In this document: positions 51,237 through 60,673 of the stretch, piece after piece
Layout of the letters: every line of letters starts with the position of its first letter
Position numbering within the stretch: position 1 is the stretch's first letter
Notes under the pieces: generated by a model
What the model was told of the DNA's origin: nothing
Database searches by the model: none
Seen by the model: only the letters and a program-made list of their open reading frames with translations
Translations under genes and position numbers: made by a program
NCBI GenBank assembly: GCA_022843585.1
Contig: JALHNJ010000004.1
Span: 165,869-229,868, forward strand
Direction of reading: 5' to 3'
Source of the DNA: Chitinophagaceae bacterium
GTDB taxonomy: Bacteria > Bacteroidota > Bacteroidia > Chitinophagales > Chitinophagaceae
Length of the DNA stretch: 64,000 bases

Positions 51237-52097
51237 TTACTTAGCAGTTGGGCATCTGTACGACTGCAGGTTGAAAGTAAGATGAAACATAGCAGTGATA
51301 AACTGGTCTTTCTGTTTACTGTTGCCTCTTTGTCTGTCTGTAATTCCAATTGGCTCTCCCAATTCATAGGACCGGTCGTACAACAAAAATGCATCTGATG
51401 GGCTACCATCGGGGTTGGTAGGAAAAGTAAGCGGACTTACATAGGTTTTACTTACATCATCCAGATAGTCTGTATTGGTAAAGCGGTGTAATAATTCAAA
51501 GCCAATATTAATTCTTTCGTTCAAGGCATATTTAATGCCGCCGCCAAATGGAATACAAATAGCCATGGAACTGTATTGCTTACGGTCAGGATATAAATCG
51601 CTTCCTTGTCCTTCTGTTCCTAACGGACGAAGCAACACTTTTCTTCCACCCAAATAAGCGTATGGATCGTAGCTAAAAATACCAGCTCCAAATGTTATAT
51701 AGGGAGTAAAACTATACTCCGGTTCGCCGGGCATAAAGCGGAAAAAATTAAAATCCCCTTGCAATGTCAACTCCCAAACCCGGCTGTTAAAGCTGAGGTT
51801 GCGGGTATTCATATATTCATTATGCGTATTATATTGATCAGAATAGCCTAATTGAGCAAAAGAAGCTCCCACTCGTAAAGCGATATAATTGCCGAAGTTT
51901 TTACGGAAGAAAAGACTGCCAGCCAGCTTAGTCCTGTTTATACGGCCACGGGTGTTCAAATCGCCAAAATAATGACCACCGCCAATGCCAATGCCAAACT
52001 CACCTTCCTGTACTACAGCATTTTGTGCTTTGAGGCTATTGCCTGAAAGGATGGCAATAAAGCAAAATGTAATAGCGGCTGTAAACTTTCTTATCAT
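51237..52097 (-). CDS. PorG-like outer-membrane protein (DUF6089)
   Basis: 286 aa, signal peptide ending LKAQ. GEFGIGIGGGHYFGDLNTRG is the family opening, followed by alternating barrel strands (YIALRVGASFAQLGYSD, YSFTPYITFGAGIFSYDPYA, INIGFELLHRFTNTDYLDD). In Porphyromonas the orthologue PorG is a T9SS component encoded directly before uppS-bamA-skp-skp. The same order here, apart from one inserted gene, supports the assignment. Confidence 0.85.
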   Translation of the reverse strand: MIRKFTAAITFCFIAILSGNSLKAQNAVVQEGEFGIGIGGGHYFGDLNTRGRINRTKLAGSLFFRKNFGNYIALRVGASFAQLGYSDQYNTHNEYMNTRNLSFNSRVWELTLQGDFNFFRFMPGEPEYSFTPYITFGAGIFSYDPYAYLGGRKVLLRPLGTEGQGSDLYPDRKQYSSMAICIPFGGGIKYALNERINIGFELLHRFTNTDYLDDVSKTYVSPLTFPTNPDGSPSDAFLLYDRSYELGEPIGITDRQRGNSKQKDQFITAMFHLTFNLQSYRCPTAK

Positions 52098-52167
52098 AAC
52101 TAATTAAATATGGTCCGGGATTACTTAGAACGATAAAAATAGGATTTTCTTGTAAGGAACCTACCAT

Positions 52168-53046
52168 TTAGTTGCGTTTATCGAGCCCCCAGGTGAGTTT
52201 ATTACGGAGTGTTTGCAAAAAATTATTTTCGCTGAGCCTTACCAGGTTTAAATCAAATCTTTCCTTTTTAACAGCCAATTGCACATTTTTACTGATAATT
52301 TCCCTTCTGGAATCTAATGCACAAATAATTTGCTCAGATCGGCTTTCTATCTCAAATGAAATAATATTATCATCGGGAACAATAATTGGCCGCACATTTA
52401 AATTATGCGGAGCCACAGGCGTTATTACAAAACTGCCAGAATCGGGAAACACTACCGGCCCGTTACAACTCAGCGAATAACCGGTGGAACCTGTTGGAGT
52501 TGCTACAATCAGCCCATCAGCCCAATATGTATTTAAAAACTCGCCATTTACATAGGTATGAATTTTAATCATAGAAGCAACATCTCTTTTATGAATAGAG
52601 AATTCATTCAACGCATAGGGTACTTTACCAAATAAAGGAGCATCCGCATCTACATGTATCATTGTTCGTTTATCGATCACATAAGTTCGTTGTGCAATAG
52701 CCTTTACTGCCGTTTTCACTTCTTCCCGCCCTATACTGGCTAAAAACCCCAACCGCCCAAAGTTGATACCCATGACGGAGATATTTTTTTCTCTAACCAA
52801 TGTAACGGTATCGAGCAAGGTTCCATCTCCACCCAGACTTATAATAAATTCAACATCATCAGTGATATCTTCTGAAAGTGAAAATGTTTTTGTATCGGCA
52901 GGAAGGTTGATGCTATCCTTTATCTGATCAAAATAATGCTGAAAGATGACCGGCTCAATTTTTTGGTGTGAAAGTTCATCAAAAAAAATTTGTACATCTT
53001 TTAGCTGGTCTTCTTCTATTATCCTGCTATATATGGCTGCCTTCAT
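52168..53046 (-). CDS. nadK: NAD kinase
   Basis: 292 aa. GGDGT in IISLGGDGTLLDTV, NEFSIHKRD, and TPTGSTGYSLSCNGP. It makes NADP. Part of the conserved CBS - nadK - porG - uppS - bamA block. It starts six bases downstream of the POTRA/barrel protein gene. Confidence 0.95.
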   Translation of the reverse strand: MKAAIYSRIIEEDQLKDVQIFFDELSHQKIEPVIFQHYFDQIKDSINLPADTKTFSLSEDITDDVEFIISLGGDGTLLDTVTLVREKNISVMGINFGRLGFLASIGREEVKTAVKAIAQRTYVIDKRTMIHVDADAPLFGKVPYALNEFSIHKRDVASMIKIHTYVNGEFLNTYWADGLIVATPTGSTGYSLSCNGPVVFPDSGSFVITPVAPHNLNVRPIIVPDDNIISFEIESRSEQIICALDSRREIISKNVQLAVKKERFDLNLVRLSENNFLQTLRNKLTWGLDKRN

Positions 53047-53052
53047 AATTGA

Positions 53053-54492
53053 TTAAAAGATTGTTTTCCGGTGTATAAATATACCGTTTTGTCCTAACTG
53101 GTTAAATGTCCATTCCAGTTTGAATGTAACATCATAAAAGGAAAGTATATCAATTCCAAAACCGCCGGAATAAAGCATTTGGTTTGATAAAGTATTTTCG
53201 CCGGGCTCCGGATTATGAACATATCCAGCATTGCCAAACACTTTTGCGAAAATGCGGAACGGAATTCGTTGTGCTTCCTTACCTTTTTTAATGGGTGGTA
53301 TCCTCACATTAAAATTAAATAGCTCCCGGGTAAGTGTAGTTTTTAAATAACCACCAGCCACCCCATCTACCACATAATATTCATACCCCTGCATAAAAAC
53401 ATCGCCATAACCTAGAAACCGCTGGTTAAAATAAGGTTGTTTAAATGGTAATTTAATTCCTCCGTATGCATTAAGGTTTAAAAAAGTCTTTTTCAATAAT
53501 GGCCAGTAAGCAGACCCTTTTGCGGAAAGCTGCCATAGGTTGATTGTTTTGTCGAAACCACTTTTGCCAACAAATACTTGGGCTGCATATCCTTTAGTAG
53601 GATATGGAATATAATCAAGATCGAAAAAGGTCATGTTATAATAAAGCCATGGAAACCGGACACTGTTTCTGCCATCCTTAAAATAAGTTGGATTTAATGA
53701 TACAATAGTATCATTGATCTTCTCCGAATTATAGCCAACTCCAAAACTATGTCTTGTATTAATTGCCTTTCTATAAGTAAGACCAAGACTGGTGGTTACA
53801 AAACTGCGTAAATACACATCGCTGTTCTTAATGAAAACTTGCTTGTCACCAATAGTATTGTAATTTATTTCCCTGTTTTTACCATAAGCAAAAACAGCAT
53901 TTAAGCCCCATTTCATCTTCTTATCAAAATACAGCCTGTCGTAACTGAATGAGATTTGTTTGGTATAACCTGCACCAAGTGTAAGTCTAAGTTTATCATT
54001 ATTACCCGTTGCATTGTTATATAAGACCTTGACGCCATAGTTTACCCGGCTAAGACTTGCTTTTTGTTGTATCAACCATTGATTAAGATTTCTATCAACT
54101 GGTTTTAAGTAGGGCAATGGAAAAATATACCATCGTTCTTTTACATCAACAAGAATGTTTATTTTATTGCCTTCAAAATTCCTGGCTGCTACCACCACTG
54201 TATGAAAAAGGGTAGTGTTCATCAACTGGCGGCGGGCATCTTCAAATTTTGTTACCAGGTCCTGTAACAAATATTCCTCACCAGACTTAAATGAAATTTC
54301 CCGCAGAATGATTGCCGGCCTTGTTTTTTTGTTCCCCGTTATTGTAATGTTACCAACAACATATGACTGGACTATGGATTTAGCAGAGGTGTCGGCCAAT
54401 GGCAAATCAACAACAGGTTCCTGTGCTATTAACACTGAACAATTTGCTAATAATAACAGCACCCAAAGTCGATATTTTTTTTTCTGCAACAT
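53053..54492 (-). CDS. POTRA-barrel outer-membrane protein (BamA/TamA superfamily)
   Basis: 479 aa from MLQKKKYRLWVLLLLANCSV, with a signal peptide ending LIAQ; an upstream Met is rejected since it precedes no signal-like sequence. One POTRA (VGNITITGNKKTRPAIILREI, then VDVKERWYIFPLPYLK) precedes a short barrel ending QNGIFIHRKTIF with terminal Phe. Shorter than BamA (910 aa), so it has fewer POTRA units. A role in outer-membrane insertion or transport is inferred. Encoded directly before nadK. Confidence 0.85.
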   Translation of the reverse strand: MLQKKKYRLWVLLLLANCSVLIAQEPVVDLPLADTSAKSIVQSYVVGNITITGNKKTRPAIILREISFKSGEEYLLQDLVTKFEDARRQLMNTTLFHTVVVAARNFEGNKINILVDVKERWYIFPLPYLKPVDRNLNQWLIQQKASLSRVNYGVKVLYNNATGNNDKLRLTLGAGYTKQISFSYDRLYFDKKMKWGLNAVFAYGKNREINYNTIGDKQVFIKNSDVYLRSFVTTSLGLTYRKAINTRHSFGVGYNSEKINDTIVSLNPTYFKDGRNSVRFPWLYYNMTFFDLDYIPYPTKGYAAQVFVGKSGFDKTINLWQLSAKGSAYWPLLKKTFLNLNAYGGIKLPFKQPYFNQRFLGYGDVFMQGYEYYVVDGVAGGYLKTTLTRELFNFNVRIPPIKKGKEAQRIPFRIFAKVFGNAGYVHNPEPGENTLSNQMLYSGGFGIDILSFYDVTFKLEWTFNQLGQNGIFIHRKTIF

Positions 54493-54561
54493 TTCTGCCT
54501 TCAGAAGAATATCTAAATTAACCTGATTTTTTGATTGCACCGGTAAAACAAAGGAAAGGCA

Positions 54562-55224
54562 TCAGATCTTGAGGTAATTCATCAGGTTATCGTAATTCGT
54601 ACGTAGTTCGTTGGTGTATAATTCTTCACCGAAGAAGTATTTTACATTATACTCGTATCGTTGAAAAGTAGCCACAATATCAGAAACCTGTGGCTTATTG
54701 ATCCGGATGGTAACCTGCATCATCCCGGTTTCAGCATCATTAGAAGTATTTAATTGAGTAATCTGCGCATCATTTGCTTCAACCAGCTTACTTATTTCAT
54801 TAAAAGAATACTGGTTGCTTTCCATTTCTACTACAATTAATCCACCCGGCTCATTTAAACTCATAAATTCAGAAGCCTGCCGGAGTAAATTATTATAGGT
54901 TACTGTTCCTGCCAATTCGTTATCCTCCGAAATAACAGGTACTACACTCAATCCGTTTTCTGCTGCAACCTGTACCGCAGTTAAAAAGTGTTCGTCTTCT
55001 TTTACAGAAATAGTGGAAAATGATTGCTCTAATTGATCTAAGTTAAAATGGTCGTTATCTGTTTGCAGTAAATCATCTTCGCTTATTAATCCAACATATT
55101 TATCTCCATCTACAATTGGCAAATGAGTAACCTGGTTATCATTCATCAGTTGTAATGCCTGGTACACTTTATCATGAAAGTGCAGGTATGGTAATGTTTG
55201 AGAAAGTAGTTCCCGGATTAACAT
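54562..55224 (-). CDS. CBS-domain protein
   Basis: 220 aa. Tandem CBS domains in the first ~120 residues (MNDNQVTHLPIVDGDKYVGLI, ENGLSVVPVISEDNELAGTV). The C-terminal ~90 residues look like an ACT-type fold (GLIVVEMESNQYSFNEIS). It may sense adenine nucleotides. It precedes the POTRA-barrel gene by 69 bases in the envelope block. Confidence 0.88.
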   Translation of the reverse strand: MLIRELLSQTLPYLHFHDKVYQALQLMNDNQVTHLPIVDGDKYVGLISEDDLLQTDNDHFNLDQLEQSFSTISVKEDEHFLTAVQVAAENGLSVVPVISEDNELAGTVTYNNLLRQASEFMSLNEPGGLIVVEMESNQYSFNEISKLVEANDAQITQLNTSNDAETGMMQVTIRINKPQVSDIVATFQRYEYNVKYFFGEELYTNELRTNYDNLMNYLKI

Positions 55225-55258
55225 GGATAGCGGCTTGTTTTCAATGAGACATCAACGA

Positions 55259-56035
55259 CTAGCTAACTGTTGCAGGCTCATTCTGTTTTTTCAAAAATTT
55301 ATGCAGGATGGCATTGAATTCATCCGGCACTTCCATCATTGGTGCATGGCCACATTTATCAATAAAATGTAACTCACTATTTGGAATCAACTTATTAAAT
55401 TCTGTGGCTACAAATGGTGGAGTAATTGTATCATTATTGCCCCAAACTAATAACGTTGGTTGTTTAATCTGGTTCAACTCTTCGCCCAAATTATTACGAA
55501 TAGCACTTTTCGCTAATGCAATAATTTTTATAACTTTTAGTCGGTTATTGGTAATACTGTACACTTCATCTACCAGTTCTTCGGTAGCCATTGCAGGATT
55601 ATAAAAAGTCAATTCTGTTTTTTTCCTGATATATTCTCTATCACCTCTTTTCGGATAACTATCGCCCATTCCATTTTCAAAAAGACCAGAACTACCAGTA
55701 AGAGTTATTGTTCTTATTCTTTCCGGGTGTTTAAGTACATGCACTAGCCCTACATGTCCACCCAATGAGTTACCTAGCAAATGAACCGCTTCTAAATCCC
55801 TTGTTTCTAAGAAACGATTTACAAATTTTGCTAACCCGCCAACAGAAGTGTGCAGTATATCCATTTCAAGCAATGGTAACATAGGTACCACCACTTTGTA
55901 ATGATGTCTGAAATATTCAATAAGAGGTGCAAAGTTGCTTAGTGCACCAAAAAGGCCATGCAGCAGAACCAACGGTTCGCCGTTGCCTTCTTCTATAAAC
56001 TTAAACTTATCGTGTTGTTTGATTTCGTATGCCAT
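55259..56035 (-). CDS. Alpha/beta-fold hydrolase
   Basis: 258 aa from MAYEIKQHDKFKF (ATG); the alternative TTG three codons upstream is weaker. Oxyanion/HG motif in VLLHGLFGALSN, nucleophile Ser in LLGNSLGGHVGL, Asp in WGNNDTITPP, and His in DKCGHAPMMEVPDE. Ester or lactone substrate unknown. Same strand as the CBS gene. Confidence 0.88.
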   Translation of the reverse strand: MAYEIKQHDKFKFIEEGNGEPLVLLHGLFGALSNFAPLIEYFRHHYKVVVPMLPLLEMDILHTSVGGLAKFVNRFLETRDLEAVHLLGNSLGGHVGLVHVLKHPERIRTITLTGSSGLFENGMGDSYPKRGDREYIRKKTELTFYNPAMATEELVDEVYSITNNRLKVIKIIALAKSAIRNNLGEELNQIKQPTLLVWGNNDTITPPFVATEFNKLIPNSELHFIDKCGHAPMMEVPDEFNAILHKFLKKQNEPATVS

Positions 56036-56254
56036 GGCAGTCAATTCTGAATCATGCCGTCAATGACAGCTTTTCTACGTTGCTAAAGTAGTCGTTTTGC
56101 CCCAAAAAATGACCGGTTTACTGTATAAAAGATGGCGAATCAGCTAAATAGAGGTATAAATGATTGATTTAAAAAATTGTGATCCCCACATAACAGGGTT
56201 CTTCATTGAGTTATTACGCAAAAACTCAATATAATGGTATCTGCAAAAGAGAGG

Positions 56255-56797
56255 TTAGCGAAGTGATATTTGTTTTGCAACGCCATCAAAAAATTGCTCT
56301 AACTCGGCAAACATATCCTTGAAGAGGGGAATAATAGTGGCAAAACCGTTAATAGCTTTCGGCCCCCAAGGTTGAACATATGAATAGGTAACAGATTTTT
56401 CAATCGTTTCTGGTTCAATTAAACTCATTTGCTCTGCATAGAAAAGCAGAACGCTAAATACAATTGTATAAATGATTGCGTACAAAAGGATACCGCCCAA
56501 CCTATTCAGCCAACCAAGCATTACCACTTCAATCGTACGTTCAATAGCATTGGCACCCAAGCGAATCAATAAAACGATAACTATAAAAACTACGGCAAAG
56601 GAAATAACCGGCAACCATTCTTCTGAAACTTTTACTGCTTCTCCAATATATTTTGCCACTACCGCTGAAAGTTTCATGGCTGCTGCTAAACCGATGATAA
56701 CAGCCACCAACGAGAACAATCCCACTATCAGCCCCCGCTGGTACCCTTTTAATAGGGCTAATACAATAACAACAGCAAAAATAAGATCAATAATCAT
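56255..56797 (-). CDS. CvpA-family membrane protein
   Basis: 180 aa. Four hydrophobic helices, beginning MIIDLIFAVVIVLALLKGYQRG, the CvpA signature, with GLFSLVAVIIGLAAAMKL next. Members are linked to colicin V export and envelope stress. No partners adjacent. Confidence 0.88.
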   Translation of the reverse strand: MIIDLIFAVVIVLALLKGYQRGLIVGLFSLVAVIIGLAAAMKLSAVVAKYIGEAVKVSEEWLPVISFAVVFIVIVLLIRLGANAIERTIEVVMLGWLNRLGGILLYAIIYTIVFSVLLFYAEQMSLIEPETIEKSVTYSYVQPWGPKAINGFATIIPLFKDMFAELEQFFDGVAKQISLR

Positions 56798-56900
56798 TGA
56801 CTACTTTAAAGTTTAAACGCCCCGGCTTTGTGTTTCGGATTTTGGAAATGCTAAAATCATCTTATTGTTTTAAACCCATTCTGAGATACTAAAACCGGAG

Positions 56901-57353
56901 TTACTTCGCCAGTAATTCTTTTACTAAACCGGAAATCATTTTCCCATCTGCTTTTCCGGCTAATTGCTTGGTAGCAGCGCCCATTACTTTTCCCATATCT
57001 GCAGGAGATGATGCCCCTGTTTCCGCAATGATTTTTGTAAGTACATCTTTTACTTCGTCAGCAGACATTTGCTTTGGCAAAAATTTTTCTATCACTGCAA
57101 TTTCTTCTTCTTCTTTTTTGGCTAACTCAGGTCTGTTTTGTTGTTGAAATATTTCGAGTGAATCTTTTCTGCTCTTCACTAATTTCTGCAACAATTTAAT
57201 TTCATCATCTTCAGAAATTTCCCCTTTAGCTCCTTCTGAAGTTTTTGAAATTATGATGGCGGCTTTAATGGCACGAAGGCTTCTAAGACCAGCTTCATCT
57301 TTTGCTAACATAGCTGTCTTTAATTCAGCCATTATTTTTTGTTCCAAAGACAT
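56901..57353 (-). CDS. GatB/YqeY-domain protein
   Basis: 150 aa. MSLEQKIMAELKTAMLAKDEAGLRSL, then FLPKQMSADEVKDVLTKII and GKVMGAATKQLAGKADGKMI, the YqeY motifs. Similar to the tail domain of the amidotransferase GatB. The role of free YqeY proteins is unclear. Confidence 0.92.
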   Translation of the reverse strand: MSLEQKIMAELKTAMLAKDEAGLRSLRAIKAAIIISKTSEGAKGEISEDDEIKLLQKLVKSRKDSLEIFQQQNRPELAKKEEEEIAVIEKFLPKQMSADEVKDVLTKIIAETGASSPADMGKVMGAATKQLAGKADGKMISGLVKELLAK

Positions 57354-57360
57354 ATGAAAT

Positions 57361-57395
57361 AGTTTATAGTTAGTAGTTTGTTGTTTATAGTTTTT
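57361..57395 (-). repeat. Heptamer repeat upstream of yqeY
   Basis: AGTTTAT, AGTTAGT, AGTTTGT, TGTTTAT, AGTTTTT on the plus strand, in the gap between gldC and the YqeY gene, starting seven bases before the latter's start codon. Confidence 0.8.
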
Positions 57396-57424
57396 CCAGA
57401 AAGTACAAAGAACTTTGCGAATTG

Positions 57425-57459
57425 GAACACTCCTGTCTCAAGACTAACGACTCCTAACT
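57425..57459 (-). repeat. Heptamer repeat at the gldC stop
   Basis: GAACACT, CCTGTCT, CAAGACT, AACGACT, CCTAACT, the same NNNGACT family as in mutL and the two composite repeats. It runs up to the gldC stop codon. Confidence 0.82.
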
Positions 57460-57809
57460 CAATCCGCTTTATTCTCTTTTAAATTCTTTGCTTTGAATTT
57501 TTCATAAAAGTCGTGGGCAAATTTCTTCATTTCTTCTACCTGCTCAGTGTATTTAGTGGCACGGCCATAGGTATCAGCCATTGTCATCATTGTTTGGAAA
57601 AAGAAGTCGGCCATTTCATCTACCATCATATCTTTTGTCCACAGGTCAATGCGCAGAGCTGCTTTATCTGCACTGTCCCAAAAAGAGATCATCATTGCCT
57701 TTGCCTTTTGTGCATGTTCCGCACTGGTATCCGAGGCACTCCAGGAAATAGAATCCGGAACCCGGTTTTCATCTGTTACTACATCGATCGTAATTGTTGA
57801 TTTATTCAT
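57459..57809 (-). CDS. gldC: Gliding motility protein GldC
   Basis: 116 aa, no signal peptide. Strand-rich start TITIDVVTDENRVPDSISW followed by LRIDLWTKDMMVDEMADFFFQTM, the conserved GldC core. Needed for full gliding in Flavobacterium, cytoplasmic. Its partner gldB is not in the window. Confidence 0.9.
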   Translation of the reverse strand: MNKSTITIDVVTDENRVPDSISWSASDTSAEHAQKAKAMMISFWDSADKAALRIDLWTKDMMVDEMADFFFQTMMTMADTYGRATKYTEQVEEMKKFAHDFYEKFKAKNLKENKAD

Positions 57810-57890
57810 AATCTATCTTCCTGCCGGAAGTGTTTTTAATTTAAAGGATGCAAAGATAGGAACACAGATGACACTGATTGGAGCAGATTA

Positions 57891-59024
57891 CTACCGACTA
57901 TTTTCTATCGCTTTTACAATTGATTGCCAGAGCAATGCCGCTGTTTTATCCCAATTATATTCTTCAGCGGTACTTCTTCCTTTTTCTATTAATTGGTTCC
58001 TCAAATTTTCATCTTTATACAACAACATCATTTTATCTGCAATATCGATGTGACTATGCGGATTAATATATAAAGCAGCATCTTTTGCTATTTCCTGCAT
58101 AGCAGAATTGGCAGAAGTAATAACGGGTACATTACATTTCATCGCTTCCAATACAGGCACACCAAAACCTTCAAAGAAAGACGGATATATAAGCCCATAT
58201 GCAGCTCCGGTAATTTTTACGAGTTCTACTTCATCAACATAACCTGTCATCACTACATCATCTCTATATTTATAAGACTTTAAACTTTCGGTAAATGATT
58301 CGTATTTCCAGGCAAGTCTTCCTGCCAATACCAACTTCATATTTGTCTTTTGCCTTTTTTTGAAAACAGAAAATGCTTTCAGCAAATTCATTAAATTTTT
58401 TCGGGGGTGAATTGCTCCAGTATATAGAAAATATTCCTTTCCATCCGTGTATTTATTTTTGATGAAACTTTTTTCTTCATCGCCGCATGGCTTAAAAAGG
58501 TCTTTGGCTGCACTAAATACTAGATCAATCTTATCCGGATCGATTTTGTACTGACTAATAATATCATTTTTTGAAAATGAAGAAACAGTGGCGATTGCTG
58601 CCGTCTTTTCCAAAAACTTAGGCGTATATTTTTTATAAAAGGATAAATGAGATTTTTTATGAAAAGAAGGATGATGTAGAAAAGCCAGGTCATGTATTAC
58701 CAAACATTGTGGCAATTTTGTTCTGAGGGAGCAAATTCCATCGCAGGATACAAATACATCAGCCTTATATTTTCGTAACAATGCCGGTATTTTTATATCG
58801 TACCAGTATTTCCAAAGCAAAGGTTGTTTTGATGCAGGTCCTGCTATTACCGCTTTTACATTTTTTTCAAATAAAAAAAGTTCTTCATACAGTCTGTCAA
58901 AAATAAAAACAAAAGAATGTTCCGGGTGGTTTCGCACAATTCTGCTGAAAGTCTCCTGTATAAAATACCCATATCCTTCCAGGTAATTTTTCAGTAAAAA
59001 TCTTGTGTTAACGGCAATTGTCAT
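57891..59024 (-). CDS. GT4-family glycosyltransferase
   Basis: 377 aa from MTIAVNTRFLLKNYLEGYG, chosen because a -7-like box TACCTTTGC lies 8 bases upstream; a start four codons upstream is also open. The donor site includes YTGAIHPRKNLMNLLKAF, VLAGRLAWKYE, GYVDEVELVKI and YPSFFEGFGVPVLEAM with the EX7E-type pattern. Probably adds a sugar to a surface glycan; acceptor unknown. Confidence 0.9.
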   Translation of the reverse strand: MTIAVNTRFLLKNYLEGYGYFIQETFSRIVRNHPEHSFVFIFDRLYEELFLFEKNVKAVIAGPASKQPLLWKYWYDIKIPALLRKYKADVFVSCDGICSLRTKLPQCLVIHDLAFLHHPSFHKKSHLSFYKKYTPKFLEKTAAIATVSSFSKNDIISQYKIDPDKIDLVFSAAKDLFKPCGDEEKSFIKNKYTDGKEYFLYTGAIHPRKNLMNLLKAFSVFKKRQKTNMKLVLAGRLAWKYESFTESLKSYKYRDDVVMTGYVDEVELVKITGAAYGLIYPSFFEGFGVPVLEAMKCNVPVITSANSAMQEIAKDAALYINPHSHIDIADKMMLLYKDENLRNQLIEKGRSTAEEYNWDKTAALLWQSIVKAIENSR

Positions 59025-59302
59025 CTGTATCTGCAAAGGTATTGGTTGCTATCGTTATTTTCTTAGTAAAACCACACAAGTATTCCTGTAAATAAAATAA
59101 ATATGCTTTGACATTTACCAATTTGTTTTACTAACCAGCCGCATCTTGTTTTGCATATCACTGCTGCAACTTATGCAAGAAGATTTGCTGTGGATATTCG
59201 TTTAATACGGTTTACAATATCGGGCAGTTGTACAATTGATTACGGCTGCTTCTTCATTTAATTTTATGATACCAATCTAGGTGAAAACCAAAACAGCATC
59301 CT

Positions 59303-60499
59303 ATGAAATATACTTATACAAAAGCTTTCTCATTTATTTTTTTTCTTTTAAGTTTTAATGCAAAGAGTTCTGCACAGTGTCCGATGGGCTATCCACCCGG
59401 CTCTACAGCGTTTGATACCACCATTGCTTTTCCTACCGGTACTACTTCCATTCCGGTAAAATTTCCGCAGTTTGATCCGGTTAATGGAATGGTAACTTGT
59501 GTTCGTTTATGTGTAACTATTACGGGCATTATTGACACACTGGCTATGCAGAACTATGCAGCCTCTTCGCAAACCGCCACATTTGTATATACAAGAAATG
59601 ATCAAATTACGGGGCCAGGTATTGGAACACCGTTATCCAATAGTGCTAATCTTACGTATGGACCTCCGGGCAATATATTAACCGCGTACGATGGTATACC
59701 TGGTGCCGGCACCGATTTTTATTCGATGGCAAATGACACTATTTTGAATGAAGAACTTTGCAGAACCATTAGTGATTCAGCAACCATTGTTCAGTTTTAT
59801 GGGCATGATAGTGTTACCTATAATTATGATATCAACGTATCAACCAATGCTACTATTACCGGTGGAAGCAGCAGCACCCTCGTACTTACTTCTGCATTGG
59901 TAAACTTTCATTTTGAATATTGTACCTGCCCTATTGTTACACTTCCATTAAGTATTCGCAATTTCTTTGTCACAAAAATATCAGATAATACAGCGGAGTT
60001 AAAATGGAGCGCTTTTGATGATTTGGAAACTAATTATAGATATGAAGTGGAGTTAAGCAAAGATGGTCGTAATTTTTTCAATATTGGACAAATAGCAAAA
60101 AACATGTCGGAAAACAGTAATGTTTATAAATTTATTTATACCGCATCACCATCGTATACCGGTGTTCATTTTTTTAGAATCAGGCAGGTTTATACAAACG
60201 GTTATTCCCGTTTTAGTGATATAAGAACTATTGATTTAAAAAATTCTCTTTATACTGGTTTCCACGTATATCCTAATCCATCAACTGGCATTATTGGTAT
60301 CAAATTTGATAATAATGAGAGCGGAAAAAAATTAGTTGAAGTTTATAATACACAAGGACAAAAAGTGATGCAGAAAGAACTGGTGGTTACAGGTTTATCC
60401 TATCATCAACTAGGTACTTTACAGCAAGGAACTTATTGGTTAAGGCTTACAGATGTAACGAGCAAATTGTCCCGTGTCAATCAACTTTTCATTAAATGA
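59303..60499 (+). CDS. Secreted protein with T9SS sorting domain (choice-of-anchor E-like)
   Basis: 398 aa. Signal peptide to SSAQ. The N-terminal ~200 residues form a beta domain (PVKFPQFDPVNGMVTCVRLC) reminiscent of choice-of-anchor E. A fibronectin-type III-like part follows (VTKISDNTAELKWSAFDDLE). The C terminus is a T9SS type A sorting domain: FHVYPNPSTGIIGIKF, LVEVYNTQGQKVMQKEL, GTYWLRLTDV. Surface-exposed or released. The 278 bases upstream hold only AT-rich promoter-like sequence. Confidence 0.85.
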   Translation: MKYTYTKAFSFIFFLLSFNAKSSAQCPMGYPPGSTAFDTTIAFPTGTTSIPVKFPQFDPVNGMVTCVRLCVTITGIIDTLAMQNYAASSQTATFVYTRNDQITGPGIGTPLSNSANLTYGPPGNILTAYDGIPGAGTDFYSMANDTILNEELCRTISDSATIVQFYGHDSVTYNYDINVSTNATITGGSSSTLVLTSALVNFHFEYCTCPIVTLPLSIRNFFVTKISDNTAELKWSAFDDLETNYRYEVELSKDGRNFFNIGQIAKNMSENSNVYKFIYTASPSYTGVHFFRIRQVYTNGYSRFSDIRTIDLKNSLYTGFHVYPNPSTGIIGIKFDNNESGKKLVEVYNTQGQKVMQKELVVTGLSYHQLGTLQQGTYWLRLTDVTSKLSRVNQLFIK

Positions 60500-60530
60500 C
60501 CTCTTAGGTGGAAGAGGATGGTGGCTTGTA

Positions 60531-60562
60531 AAAGGGGCCTTGGTTCGGGGCCCCTTTCTTTT
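60531..60562 (+). terminator. Terminator 1 after the T9SS cargo gene
   Basis: AAAGGGGCC (60531-60539) pairs with GGCCCCTTT (60549-60557), followed by CTTTT. Confidence 0.85.
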
Positions 60563-60590
60563 CCCTTCCAAACACCTTTAAAATAGCATA

Positions 60591-60621
60591 AACGTGGCCT
60601 TAAATAAGGCTACGTTTTTTT
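60591..60621 (+). terminator. Terminator 2, in tandem
   Basis: AACGTGGCCTT (60591-60601) pairs with AAGGCTACGTT (60606-60616), one G-U pair, followed by seven T. A second strong terminator within 60 bases of the first. Confidence 0.87.
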
Positions 60622-60660
60622 CTTTAACCTGGCGAAGTTGCAAACTCAGCAACTCTTCCC

Positions 60661-60668
60661 TACATTTG
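60661..60668 (+). promoter_or_regulatory. Putative -7 box of the DUF4290 gene
   Basis: TACATTTG ends five bases before the ATG at 60674, another near-leaderless arrangement. Confidence 0.5.
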
Positions 60669-60673
60669 TTGCA

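Noticed and set aside
51212-51409. 65-codon minus-strand frame at the end of the PorG-like gene
   Set aside because: It overlaps the 3' part of the PorG-like frame and has no signal or domain of its own.
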